The notes under the pieces: generated by a model
What the model saw: only the letters and a program-made list of their open reading frames with translations
The model's database searches: none
What the model was told of the DNA's origin: nothing
Program-made: the position numbers and the translations under genes
DNA from: Pseudomonas sp. R4-35-07
GTDB lineage: Bacteria > Pseudomonadota > Gammaproteobacteria > Pseudomonadales > Pseudomonadaceae
DNA length: 64,000 nt
Assembly (NCBI RefSeq): GCF_003852235.1
Contig: NZ_CP027732.1
Span: 1 to 64,000 of the forward strand
Direction: 5' to 3'
Part shown: positions 51,100 to 59,387 of the stretch, in pieces
How the letters are laid out: each line of letters opens with the position of its first letter
Numbering within the stretch: position 1 is the stretch's first letter

Positions 51100-51852
51100 A
51101 TGTCTGATCAAGATCAAGACAACCCCCGGCGTGAGTTTTTGCGCAAATCCTTGACCTTGATCCCGGTGGTCACGGTTGCCAGCACTGGCCTGGGCGGATC
51201 GATGCTGATGACCACGCCCGCACCAGCCGAGGCAGCGCCAGCCAAGCCTGCGGCCAGTGACAAGGCGTATGAACCGACCTACTTTACCGCCGAGGAATGG
51301 GCGTTCATCAACGCTGCCGTCGAGCGCTTGATCCCTGCCGATGCCCAAGGCCCGGGTGCTCTGGAAGCTGGCGCTGCGGAATATATCGACCGTCAGATGA
51401 ATACGCCGTACGCCAGTGGCGCGCTGTGGTTCATGCAAGGCCCCTTCAACGCCGATGCCGCGCCGGAGATGGGCTGGCAGAGCAAGCTGGTGCCCAAGGA
51501 AATCTATCGCCTGGGTATCGCGGCGACGGATGCCTGGTCGAAGGCGTTCAACGGTAAGGCTTTTGCTGCGCAAGACAGCGCTACCCGAGACGACATGCTG
51601 CACCGTCTGGAGGCGGGTGGCAGTGAACTGAGCGCTCATTTCGAGGCGGTGCCGCCAAAGATGTTTTTCAACCTGCTGCTGCAGAACACCAAGGAAGGCT
51701 TCTTCTGCGACCCCATCCACGGCGGCAATAAAGGCATGGTCGGCTGGACCATGATCGGTTTCCCCGGCGCCCGCGCCGATTTCATGGACTGGGTCGAGCG
51801 CAACGAGCAGTACCCCTTCCCGGCTGTTTCCATTCGCGGCGAGAGGGCTTAA
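51100..51852 (+). CDS. Gluconate 2-dehydrogenase small (gamma) subunit 3, Tat-exported
   Basis: A 250-residue member of the gluconate 2-dehydrogenase subunit 3 family. It carries a twin-arginine signal (NPRREFLRKSLTLIPVVTVA), so it is exported folded and probably carries the flavoprotein subunit with it. Conserved segments are FTAEEWAFINAAVERLIPAD, EAGAAEYIDRQMNTPYASGA and FFCDPIHGGNKGMVGWTMIG. GAGGTG lies before the ATG. It is the first gene of a three-gene operon with the GMC flavoprotein and triheme cytochrome. The enzyme oxidises gluconate or a related sugar acid in the periplasm; the exact substrate is inferred. Confidence 0.92.
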   Translation: MSDQDQDNPRREFLRKSLTLIPVVTVASTGLGGSMLMTTPAPAEAAPAKPAASDKAYEPTYFTAEEWAFINAAVERLIPADAQGPGALEAGAAEYIDRQMNTPYASGALWFMQGPFNADAAPEMGWQSKLVPKEIYRLGIAATDAWSKAFNGKAFAAQDSATRDDMLHRLEAGGSELSAHFEAVPPKMFFNLLLQNTKEGFFCDPIHGGNKGMVGWTMIGFPGARADFMDWVERNEQYPFPAVSIRGERA

Positions 51853-51855
51853 CCC

Positions 51856-53640
51856 GTGGCGACCATCATGAAGAAAGTGGACGCGGTGATCGTGGGCTTC
51901 GGCTGGACCGGCGCGATCATGGCCAAGGAGCTGACCGAAGCGGGCCTCAACGTGGTAGCGCTGGAGCGCGGCCCGATGCAGGACACCTACCCGGACGGCA
52001 ACTATCCCCAGGTCATCGACGAATTGACCTACAGCGTGCGTAAAAAACTCTTCCAGGACATTTCCAAGGAGACGGTGACCATTCGCCATAGCGTGAATGA
52101 CGTCGCCCTGCCCAACCGTCAGCTTGGCGCTTTTTTGCCGGGTAATGGCGTCGGCGGTGCAGGCCTGCACTGGTCGGGCGTGCATTTTCGCGTCGATCCC
52201 ATCGAGCTGCGCATGCGCAGCCACTACGAAGAACGCTATGGGAAAAACTTCATTCCCAAGGACATGACCATTCAGGACTTCGGCGTCAGCTACGAAGAGC
52301 TGGAACCGTTTTTCGACTATGCGGAAAAAGTCTTTGGCACCTCGGGCGAGGCCTGGACCGTCAAGGGGCAGTTGGTGGGTGAAGGCCGCGGCGGCAACCC
52401 GTATGCACCGGACCGCTCGAACCCGTTCCCGCTGGAGTCGCAGAAAAACACGGTCTCCGCGCAGCTGTTTCAGAAAGCGGCTGCTAATGTGGGTTACAAA
52501 CCCTACAACCTGCCGTCGGCCAACACCTCCGGGCCCTACACCAACCCTTACGGCGCGCAGATGGGGCCGTGCAACTTCTGCGGCTTTTGCAGTGGTTACG
52601 TGTGCTACATGTACTCCAAGGCGTCGCCGAACGTAAACATCCTGCCGGCGTTGCGCCAGGTGCCGAATTTCGAGCTGCGGCCCAATTCCCATGTGCTCAA
52701 GGTCAACCTTGACAGCACTCGGAAGAAAGCCACCGGCGTGACCTATGTCGACGGCCAGGGCCGGGAGTGCGAGCAACCGGCAGACCTGGTGATCCTCGGC
52801 GCGTTCCAGTTCCATAACGTGCGCCTGATGCTACTGTCGGGCATCGGCAAGCCGTACGACCCGATTACCAATGAAGGCGTGGTGGGCCGCAACTTTGCCT
52901 ACCAGAACATGGGCACCATCAAGGCATTCTTCGACAAGGACACCCACACCAACAACTTTATCGGCGCGGGCGGCAATGGCGTGGCCATCGACGACTTCAA
53001 CGCCGACAACTTTGACCACGGCCCCCACGGCTTCGTGGGCGGCTCGCCGATGTGGGTCAACCAGGCGGGCAGTCGGCCGATTGCCGGCACCTCCAATCCA
53101 CCAGGCACCCCGGCCTGGGGCAGCGCGTGGAAGCGCGCCACCGCCGATTACTACACCCACCAGGTATCGATGGACGCCCACGGCGCCCATCAGTCCTACC
53201 GGAGCAATTACCTGGATCTGGACCCGGTTTACCGCGATGCCTACGGCCTGCCGCTGTTGCGTATGACCTTCGACTGGCAGGAAAACGACATCAAGATGAA
53301 CCGCTTCATGATGGACAAAATGAGCAAGGTCGCCCAAGCCATGAATCCCAAGGCGATCGCCGTGTTGGGCAAGAAAGTCGGCGAGCATTTCAATACGGCG
53401 GCGTACCAGACCACGCACCTCAACGGCGGCGCGATCATGGGCACCGACCCGAAAACCAGTGCGCTTAACCGCTACTTGCAGAGCTGGGATGTACACAACG
53501 TGTTTGTCCCGGGGGCGTCGGCGTTCCCACAAGGCCTGGGCTATAACCCTACCGGCCTGGTAGCAGCGCTGACCTACTGGTCGGCCCGGGCGATCCGCGA
53601 ACAGTACTTGAAAAACCCCGGCCCGCTGGTCCAGGCATAA
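51856..53640 (+). CDS. Gluconate 2-dehydrogenase flavoprotein subunit (GMC oxidoreductase)
   Basis: A 594-residue FAD-dependent GMC-family dehydrogenase that oxidises D-gluconate to 2-ketogluconate. The FAD-binding fold is VDAVIVGFGWTGAIMAKELT at the N-terminus; conserved parts are GNGVGGAGLHWSGVHFR, and near the C-terminus TTHLNGGAIMGTDPKTSALN and FVPGASAFPQGLGYNPTGLV. Cys-rich GPCNFCGFCSGYVCYM may hold a 3Fe-4S cluster, as in related FAD-glucose dehydrogenases. It lacks its own signal peptide, consistent with export with the Tat-dependent gamma subunit. It starts with GTG, three bases after the gamma subunit stop. Confidence 0.94.
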   Translation: MATIMKKVDAVIVGFGWTGAIMAKELTEAGLNVVALERGPMQDTYPDGNYPQVIDELTYSVRKKLFQDISKETVTIRHSVNDVALPNRQLGAFLPGNGVGGAGLHWSGVHFRVDPIELRMRSHYEERYGKNFIPKDMTIQDFGVSYEELEPFFDYAEKVFGTSGEAWTVKGQLVGEGRGGNPYAPDRSNPFPLESQKNTVSAQLFQKAAANVGYKPYNLPSANTSGPYTNPYGAQMGPCNFCGFCSGYVCYMYSKASPNVNILPALRQVPNFELRPNSHVLKVNLDSTRKKATGVTYVDGQGRECEQPADLVILGAFQFHNVRLMLLSGIGKPYDPITNEGVVGRNFAYQNMGTIKAFFDKDTHTNNFIGAGGNGVAIDDFNADNFDHGPHGFVGGSPMWVNQAGSRPIAGTSNPPGTPAWGSAWKRATADYYTHQVSMDAHGAHQSYRSNYLDLDPVYRDAYGLPLLRMTFDWQENDIKMNRFMMDKMSKVAQAMNPKAIAVLGKKVGEHFNTAAYQTTHLNGGAIMGTDPKTSALNRYLQSWDVHNVFVPGASAFPQGLGYNPTGLVAALTYWSARAIREQYLKNPGPLVQA

Positions 53641-53646
53641 GGAGCG

Positions 53647-54951
53647 ATGACCATGAAAGCACTCGTTATCGCCTCCTTGGCGCTGTTCAGCAGTTGCTCG
53701 GTCAGCGCGGCGCAAGCCGAGCTGATCAAGCAAGGTGAATACCTGGCCCGCGCCGGTGACTGTGTGGCCTGCCACACCGCCAAGGGCGGCAAGCCATTCG
53801 CCGGCGGCCTGCCAATGGAAACCCCTATCGGTGTGATTTATTCCACCAACATCACGCCGGACAAGACCGGCCTGGGCGACTACAGCTTCGAAGACTTCGA
53901 CAAGGCCGTGCGCCATGGCGTCGCCAAGAACGGTAGTACGCTTTACCCGGCGATGCCCTACCCGTCTTACGCGCGTGTCAGCGACAGCGACATGCAGGCC
54001 TTGTATGCCTACTTCATGAAAGGCGTTGAGCCGGTCGCCCAACAGAACAAGGACAGCGATATTCCCTGGCCGTTGAGCATGCGTTGGCCCCTGGCGGCGT
54101 GGCGCTGGATGTTCGCGCCGGCAGTCGAGGAGCATCAGGTACAGGCCGCCGCCGATCCTGTGGTCAGCCGTGGCGCTTACCTGGTCGAAGGCCTCGGCCA
54201 TTGCGGTGCGTGCCACACGCCCCGCGCCCTGACCATGCAGGAAAAGGCCCTGAGCGCAGCTGACGGCAACGCGTTCCTGTCCGGCAGCGCGCCGCTGGAA
54301 GGCTGGATTGCGAAAAGCCTGCGCGGCGACCACAAGGACGGCCTCGGCAGTTGGAGCGAAGAGCAATTGGTGCAATTTCTCAAGACCGGGCGCAGTGATC
54401 GTAGTGCGGTGTTTGGCGGCATGAGCGATGTTGTGGTCCACAGCATGCAATACATGTCGGAAGACGACCTGACCGCTATCGCCCGTTACCTCAAGAGCCT
54501 GCCGGCGGTGGATCCCAAGAACCCGCCGCAGCAGTACGACAAGCAAGTGGCCCAGGCGCTCTGGAAGGGTGATGACAGCCAGCCGGGCGCCTCGGTGTAC
54601 ATCGACAACTGCGCGGCTTGTCACCGTACCGACGGGCATGGCTACACGCGGGTGTTCCCGGCGCTGGCGGGCAACCCGGTGCTGCAGACGGCGGATGCCA
54701 CGTCGTTGATCAACATCGTGTTGAACGGCGGCACCTTGCCCGCCACCCACGCCGCGCCGTCAACCTTCACCATGCCGGCATTTGCCTGGCGCCTGTCGGA
54801 CCAGGAAGTGGCGGACGTGGTCAGTTTCATCCGTGGCAGTTGGGGCAATCAAGGCACGCCAGTGAGCGCCAGTGACGTGGCCGACCTGCGCAAGAACGAT
54901 ATGCGCACCACCTCGGGGGATGATTTGGGGCAGGTCACGCAAAAGCACTGA
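53647..54951 (+). CDS. Triheme cytochrome c subunit of gluconate 2-dehydrogenase
   Basis: A 434-residue periplasmic cytochrome with a Sec signal peptide (MKALVIASLALFSSCSVSAA) and three CXXCH heme sites: CVACH, CGACH and CAACH, one in each third. It passes electrons from the flavoprotein to the ubiquinone pool or an oxidase, as in alcohol and gluconate dehydrogenases of acetic acid bacteria. It is six bases after the flavoprotein stop. A hairpin that includes a LexA box lies just after it. Confidence 0.94.
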   Translation: MTMKALVIASLALFSSCSVSAAQAELIKQGEYLARAGDCVACHTAKGGKPFAGGLPMETPIGVIYSTNITPDKTGLGDYSFEDFDKAVRHGVAKNGSTLYPAMPYPSYARVSDSDMQALYAYFMKGVEPVAQQNKDSDIPWPLSMRWPLAAWRWMFAPAVEEHQVQAAADPVVSRGAYLVEGLGHCGACHTPRALTMQEKALSAADGNAFLSGSAPLEGWIAKSLRGDHKDGLGSWSEEQLVQFLKTGRSDRSAVFGGMSDVVVHSMQYMSEDDLTAIARYLKSLPAVDPKNPPQQYDKQVAQALWKGDDSQPGASVYIDNCAACHRTDGHGYTRVFPALAGNPVLQTADATSLINIVLNGGTLPATHAAPSTFTMPAFAWRLSDQEVADVVSFIRGSWGNQGTPVSASDVADLRKNDMRTTSGDDLGQVTQKH

Positions 54952-54980
54952 CCGCCAAACGGCACTGGTCAGAACCCTCA

Positions 54981-55021
54981 CGCCTCGATACTGTATATAA
55001 AAACAGTATCGAGGCGTTTTT
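54981..55021 (+). terminator. Hairpin terminator overlapping the SOS box
   Basis: CGCCTCGATACTGT and ACAGTATCGAGGCG are perfect 14-base arms with an 8-base loop, followed by TTTTTC. It lies 30 bases after the cytochrome stop and ends two bases before the next ATG, so it can terminate the gluconate dehydrogenase operon while holding the LexA box and the next gene's GAGG. Confidence 0.85.
54991..55006 (+). promoter_or_regulatory. LexA-binding site (SOS box)
   Basis: CTGTATATAAAAACAG fits the gamma-proteobacterial LexA box CTG-N10-CAG with the AT-rich centre. It lies 17 bases before the radical SAM gene start. The orthologue PA0069 has been reported among LexA-regulated genes in P. aeruginosa. 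Confidence 0.9.
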
Positions 55022-55022
55022 C

Positions 55023-56081
55023 ATGACGACTGCACTGCCACCCCGTGGCCGGGGCACGGCCACCAACCTGCACAACCGTTTCGCGCCCACCGTCAGCGTG
55101 GCCGAGGACGACGGCTGGTTCCAGGAAGTGCCGCCCACCCAGGGCACCGAAGTGCGTATCGAAACGGCCAAGACCATCATTACCCGCAATAACTCGCCGG
55201 ACTTGCCGTTCGATCGCTCGATCAACCCTTATCGTGGCTGCGAGCATGGCTGCATCTACTGCTATGCGCGGCCCAGCCACGCGTATTGGGACATGTCGCC
55301 GGGGTTGGATTTCGAAACCAGGCTGATTGCCAAGAGCAACGCCGCCGACGTGCTGGAGCAGCAGTTGTCGAAGCCGGGGTACGTGTGCGCGCCGATCAAC
55401 CTGGGCTCCAATACCGACCCTTACCAGCCGATCGAGCGCGAATACAGGATTACCCGGCAAACCCTTGAAGTGCTGCTGCGCTATCGGCACCCGGTGACCA
55501 TCATCACCAAAGGCTCCCTGATCCTGCGCGATCTGGACCTGCTCGCCGAACTGGCCCGGCAACGACTGGTGGCCGTGATGATCAGCCTTACCAGCCTGGA
55601 CGATGAACTCAAGCGCATACTGGAGCCGCGCACGGCGGCGCCCAAGGCGCGGTTACGGGCGATACGGGTGATGCGCGCGGCGGGCATTCCGGTCGGTGTG
55701 CTGTGTTCGCCGATGATTCCGATGATCAACGACAGCGAGTTGGAAAGCCTGCTCACCGAAGCCCATGCCGCCGGTGCGCAAAGTGCCGCGTACATGATGT
55801 TGCGCCTGCCGCTCGAGGTGGCGCCGCTGTTCGAAGAGTGGCTGGCGGCGCATTACCCGCAGCGCGCGGCGCACGTGATGAGCCTGGTGCGTCAGGTGCG
55901 CGGTGGCGCGGTGTACGACAGCCGTTTCGGCGTGCGCATGCGCGGCGAAGGGCCGTTTGCCGATTTGCTGGCGCAGCGTTTCAGCAAGGCGATCAAACGT
56001 CTGGGGCTCAATCGCCGTGGAGGCTTCGATCTGGATTGCACGGCGTTTTGCCCACCGGGCCGGCAAATGGCATTGTTGTAG
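55023..56081 (+). CDS. PA0069-family radical SAM protein, probably SOS-regulated
   Basis: A 352-residue radical SAM protein. The Fe-S motif CEHGCIYCYA has the CX3CX2C spacing; segments INLGSNTDPYQPIEREYRIT and VTIITKGSLILRDLDLLAEL are typical of the SplB-like/PA0069 group. It is preceded by a clear LexA box, so induction by DNA damage is likely. The reaction is unknown; a role in DNA repair is a guess from regulation. The only candidate ribosome-binding site, GAGG at 55011-55014, lies in the hairpin's 3' arm. Confidence 0.92.
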   Translation: MTTALPPRGRGTATNLHNRFAPTVSVAEDDGWFQEVPPTQGTEVRIETAKTIITRNNSPDLPFDRSINPYRGCEHGCIYCYARPSHAYWDMSPGLDFETRLIAKSNAADVLEQQLSKPGYVCAPINLGSNTDPYQPIEREYRITRQTLEVLLRYRHPVTIITKGSLILRDLDLLAELARQRLVAVMISLTSLDDELKRILEPRTAAPKARLRAIRVMRAAGIPVGVLCSPMIPMINDSELESLLTEAHAAGAQSAAYMMLRLPLEVAPLFEEWLAAHYPQRAAHVMSLVRQVRGGAVYDSRFGVRMRGEGPFADLLAQRFSKAIKRLGLNRRGGFDLDCTAFCPPGRQMALL

Positions 56082-56310
56082 ATTGAAGAGGATAAGTGCG
56101 AAACATCTGTAGGGTTAATCGCGTTTTGATATCACTGAAACCCGCGACCTAGAGCGGTTGATTCAGTTTGAGTTAAGTTTCGATGGGTACCTTGTTCGAC
56201 GAGTGACTGATAAGTCGGCGCCCTGGCCTATGGAGGTTTCCCAACTTTTTCACTGCCCGGACGTCGAACTGGCCTGGAACACTTACCTGCATTGATCAAG
56301 AGGATGAATT

Positions 56311-57039
56311 ATGAGTGATAAGGATAAACAGCCGTTGGCTGCGTCGGCTTCAGCCTCTCAGGCGGAAACCGCCGATGCAGCGCTGCAGCACATTGTTGAC
56401 GGCTTTTTGCATTTCCATCACGACGTCTTCCCCCAGCAGGAAGAACTCTTCAAGAAACTTGCCACGGCTCAAAGTCCCCGTGCGATGTTCATCACCTGCG
56501 CCGATTCGCGCATCGTGCCGGAGCTGATCACCCAAAGCTCCCCTGGCGATCTGTTCGTCACCCGTAACGTGGGTAACGTAGTGCCGCCTTATGGTCAGAT
56601 GAACGGCGGCGTGTCCACGGCCATCGAGTACGCGGTACTGGCGCTGGGCGTGCAACACATCATCGTGTGCGGGCATTCCGACTGCGGCGCCATGCGTGCG
56701 GTGCTCAATCCCGACAGCCTCGAGAAGATGCCAACGGTCAAGGCCTGGTTGCGGCATGCCGAGGTGGCCAAGACCATGGTCCACGACAACTGCGACTGCG
56801 CCAATGAAGGCGAGAGCATGAAGGTGCTGACCGAAGAAAACGTCATCGCCCAGTTGCAGCACTTGCGCACCCACCCTTCCGTGGCTTCGCGCATGGCCAA
56901 TGGCCAATTGTTTATTCACGGCTGGATCTACAACATCGAAACCAGCGAGATCCGGGCCTACGACGCGGACCAGTCGACGTTCCGACCGTTGGGCGGTGAA
57001 GGTCCGATCCCATCCGCGACGCCTAAAGCGCGCTTCTAA
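56311..57039 (+). CDS. Beta-class carbonic anhydrase
   Basis: A 242-residue zinc enzyme that interconverts CO2 and bicarbonate. The zinc ligands are Cys in FITCADSRIVPELIT and His/Cys in IIVCGHSDCGAMRAV; the Asp-Arg pair is in CADSRI. The N-terminal extension of about 30 polar residues is not cleaved. It is followed on the same strand by a SulP transporter, suggesting a bicarbonate uptake and conversion pair. The spacer between them holds an interrupted hairpin. The start ATG follows AGAGGATGAATT. Confidence 0.94.
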   Translation: MSDKDKQPLAASASASQAETADAALQHIVDGFLHFHHDVFPQQEELFKKLATAQSPRAMFITCADSRIVPELITQSSPGDLFVTRNVGNVVPPYGQMNGGVSTAIEYAVLALGVQHIIVCGHSDCGAMRAVLNPDSLEKMPTVKAWLRHAEVAKTMVHDNCDCANEGESMKVLTEENVIAQLQHLRTHPSVASRMANGQLFIHGWIYNIETSEIRAYDADQSTFRPLGGEGPIPSATPKARF

Positions 57040-57050
57040 TACACTTCCCT

Positions 57051-57103
57051 GCCGGGTAATGCGGTGGCTGCCATGGATGCAGCCAAGCTTTACCGCGCCC
57101 GGC
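57051..57103 (+). promoter_or_regulatory. Structured spacer between carbonic anhydrase and SulP genes
   Basis: Three nested inverted pairs can stack into one interrupted stem: GCCGGG with CCCGGC, GCGGT with ACCGC, and GGCTGC with GCAGCC. No T-run follows, so it is not a simple terminator. It ends 21 bases before the SulP ATG and may modulate downstream expression or mRNA stability (inference). Confidence 0.5.
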
Positions 57104-57124
57104 GAATGCCTCGGGAGAGTCATC

Positions 57125-58672
57125 ATGCGTGCTGCTCAATTGAAAGCTGTTTTGCCGCGGGAGCTGCTCGCCTCCGTGGTGGTGTTTCTGGTCGCCCTGC
57201 CTTTGTGCATGGGCATCGCGATCGCATCCGGCATGCCGCCGGCCAAGGGCTTGATCACCGGGATCATCGGTGGTCTGGTGGTGGGCTGGTTGGCGGGTTC
57301 TCCGTTGCAAGTCAGTGGCCCGGCAGCGGGGTTGGCGGTGTTGGTGTTCGAGCTGGTACGCCAGCACGGCATGCTGATGCTGGGGCCAATCCTGTTGCTG
57401 GCGGGCTTCCTGCAATTGGTGGCCGGGCGTCTGCGCCTGGGCTGCTGGTTCCGCGTGACGGCGCCGGCGGTGGTGTACGGCATGCTGGCGGGGATCGGCG
57501 TACTGATTGTGCTATCGCAGGTCCATGTGATGCTCGACAGTGCGCCCAAACCTTCCGGGCTGGATAACCTGGCAGGCTTCCCGGCGGCATTGATCGAAGC
57601 GATACCCACCCTCGGCGGCGGGCTCGGCTGGCAGGCGGGCTTGCTCGGTGTATCGACGATGCTGGTGATGTACCTGTGGGACAAATTCCGTCCACAACAA
57701 CTGCGCTTCGTGCCGGGGGCTCTACTGGGCGTAGGCCTGGCAACGGTGACGAGCCTGGTGCTGGCCTTGCAGGTCAAACGAGTGGAAGTGCCGGAAAACC
57801 TGGCCGACGCCATCGATTGGCTGCGCCCCAGCGACCTGCTCAACCTGGCTGACCCGCAGCTGCTGATCGCCGCATTTGCCGTCGCCTTTATCGCCAGTGC
57901 CGAAACGCTGCTGTCCGCCGCAGCGGTCGACCGCATGCACAGCGGCCAGCGTTCGGATTTCGATAAGGAATTGTCCGCTCAAGGCGTAGGCAACATGCTG
58001 TGCGGATTGGTCGGCGCCCTGCCGATGACCGGCGTGATTGTCCGCAGTTCGGCCAACGTCCAGGCGGGTGCCACCACGCGCTTGTCAGCGATGTTCCACG
58101 GCCTGTGGCTGCTGGGCTTCGTGTTGTTGCTGTCGAGTGTGCTGCAGAGCATCCCGGTGGCGAGCCTGGCGGGCGTGCTGGTGTATACCGGGATCAAGCT
58201 GGTGGACGTGAAGGCGTTCAAGGCATTGGGGCGTTATGGCCGCATGCCGATGTTCACCTACGCGGCTACGGCGCTGGCGATCATCTTCACCGACCTGCTG
58301 ACCGGTGTACTGGTGGGCTTCGGGCTGACGCTGGTCAAGCTGGCCTTCAAGGCCTCACGGCTGAAAATCAGCCTGATCGACTTGCCTCAGGACGGCGAGA
58401 TGGAGTTGCGACTGATCGGTGCCGCGACGTTCCTGAAAGTGCCGGCGTTGACCCAGGTGCTGTCGACGGTGCCGATGGGAACCACCGTGCATGTGCCGCT
58501 CAATAACCTGAGTTATATCGACCATTCGTGCCTGGAGCTGCTGGAGGAATGGGGCCGGGCCAATGCGGCCAAGGGCTCGAAACTGGTGATCGAGGCGCGC
58601 GGGTTGAAGCGCCGGTTGGAAGGTCGGATAAGGACCACCACGGGGATAGGTTCGGCGCCCTCAATCGGCTGA
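57125..58672 (+). CDS. SulP-family transporter, probable bicarbonate transporter
   Basis: A 515-residue inner-membrane SulP protein. The core begins LLASVVVFLVALPLCMGIAI and includes GWLAGSPLQVSGPAAGLAVL and VGALPMTGVIVRSSANVQAG; the C-terminus is a STAS domain (VHVPLNNLSYIDHSCLELLE). The frame is open 75 codons upstream through the carbonic anhydrase gene, but ATG 57125 has GGGAGAG before it and starts the membrane domain. Its pairing with a beta carbonic anhydrase suggests bicarbonate import, as in BicA-like systems, though sulfate cannot be excluded. A REP follows the stop. Confidence 0.9.
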   Translation: MRAAQLKAVLPRELLASVVVFLVALPLCMGIAIASGMPPAKGLITGIIGGLVVGWLAGSPLQVSGPAAGLAVLVFELVRQHGMLMLGPILLLAGFLQLVAGRLRLGCWFRVTAPAVVYGMLAGIGVLIVLSQVHVMLDSAPKPSGLDNLAGFPAALIEAIPTLGGGLGWQAGLLGVSTMLVMYLWDKFRPQQLRFVPGALLGVGLATVTSLVLALQVKRVEVPENLADAIDWLRPSDLLNLADPQLLIAAFAVAFIASAETLLSAAAVDRMHSGQRSDFDKELSAQGVGNMLCGLVGALPMTGVIVRSSANVQAGATTRLSAMFHGLWLLGFVLLLSSVLQSIPVASLAGVLVYTGIKLVDVKAFKALGRYGRMPMFTYAATALAIIFTDLLTGVLVGFGLTLVKLAFKASRLKISLIDLPQDGEMELRLIGAATFLKVPALTQVLSTVPMGTTVHVPLNNLSYIDHSCLELLEEWGRANAAKGSKLVIEARGLKRRLEGRIRTTTGIGSAPSIG

Positions 58673-58687
58673 CGGAGCCGGTTCAAA

Positions 58688-58717
58688 ATGTGGGAGGGAG
58701 CAAGCCCCCTCCCACAT
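58688..58717. repeat. Compact REP hairpin after the SulP gene
   Basis: ATGTGGGAGGG and CCCTCCCACAT flank a short AGCAAGCC loop. This is a REP pair reduced to one hairpin, in the convergent gap between the SulP gene and the DUF6586-like gene. Confidence 0.85.
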
Positions 58718-58739
58718 TTGTTTTGTGTCCAATTTGGGA

Positions 58740-59387
58740 TTAAGTCGGCTGATCCAGCGCCAACTCCACCCCAAGCTGGCGCGACAGGCACGGCCAGCGC
58801 TTCCACGCCGCTTCCGTGTCCGGGCTTTTCAACTGTTCGCGGTATGTCTCGACCGACTCCAGCGCAAAGCTCTCTTCGTTAAGCATCTCATCCACAGCCA
58901 TGTGCACCGCTTCATCCAGCTGGTTGGCGAAGTCTTCACCGATCAATTGGTGGGCGATCAGGTTGGCGACCGTAGTGTCCGCCGGGATCAGCGGCTGGCC
59001 GAAATGCTTGATATACAGGTCGTTGACCTCCTCTACCAGGCGATGGGCCAGGTAGGCTTCGTCCAGCAAACCGTCCAGGCCTTCGTGGCCCGCCAGAATT
59101 GCCGGCGGCTGCAGGAAGAAGTGCTCGGCAATCTTCAGCACAGGCTTGATCTGGCTTTCGATTCCGGCTTCGCGTGCTACGTCGTTGGCGGCTTCGAGCA
59201 AATCCGGGACGAGGTCGATGTACGCGGTGACAAAGCGGGTCATGACAATGTTGCGATCACCGTCAACCAGGGAAATGGCCGAATGCAGGTGCGGCAATTG
59301 CTTTTCCAATTGCTGGGCAAGCTGGCCCGTGGTTGCTTCGTGTTGATGGGCACGGGAAATCTGCTCGCGCAATGCGGCGGTGTTCAT
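58740..59387 (-). CDS. Conserved hypothetical protein (DUF6586-like, PA0104 position)
   Basis: A 215-residue, mostly helical cytosolic protein without signal peptide or catalytic motif. The N-terminus reads MNTAALREQISRAHQHEATT; the centre holds LVPDLLEAANDVAREAGIES and IAEHFFLQPPAILAGHEGLD. Equivalents lie at the same place upstream of the aa3 oxidase genes in other pseudomonads. Function unknown. It is divergent from coxB. Confidence 0.82.
   Translation of the reverse strand: MNTAALREQISRAHQHEATTGQLAQQLEKQLPHLHSAISLVDGDRNIVMTRFVTAYIDLVPDLLEAANDVAREAGIESQIKPVLKIAEHFFLQPPAILAGHEGLDGLLDEAYLAHRLVEEVNDLYIKHFGQPLIPADTTVANLIAHQLIGEDFANQLDEAVHMAVDEMLNEESFALESVETYREQLKSPDTEAAWKRWPCLSRQLGVELALDQPT

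Noticed and set aside
50992..52815. 607-codon open frame on the minus strand opposite the gluconate dehydrogenase genes
   Set aside because: It lies antisense to two clear family members, has no ribosome-binding site and a low-complexity His/Arg/Gly-rich product typical of reversed GC-rich codons.
52831..54750. 639-codon minus-strand frame opposite the flavoprotein and cytochrome genes
   Set aside because: Shadow of coding sequence on the other strand; no recognisable domain in the translation.
56900..57124. 75-codon N-terminal extension of the second SulP protein inside the carbonic anhydrase gene
   Set aside because: Out-of-frame shadow of the upstream gene; the ATG at 57125 begins the conserved membrane domain.
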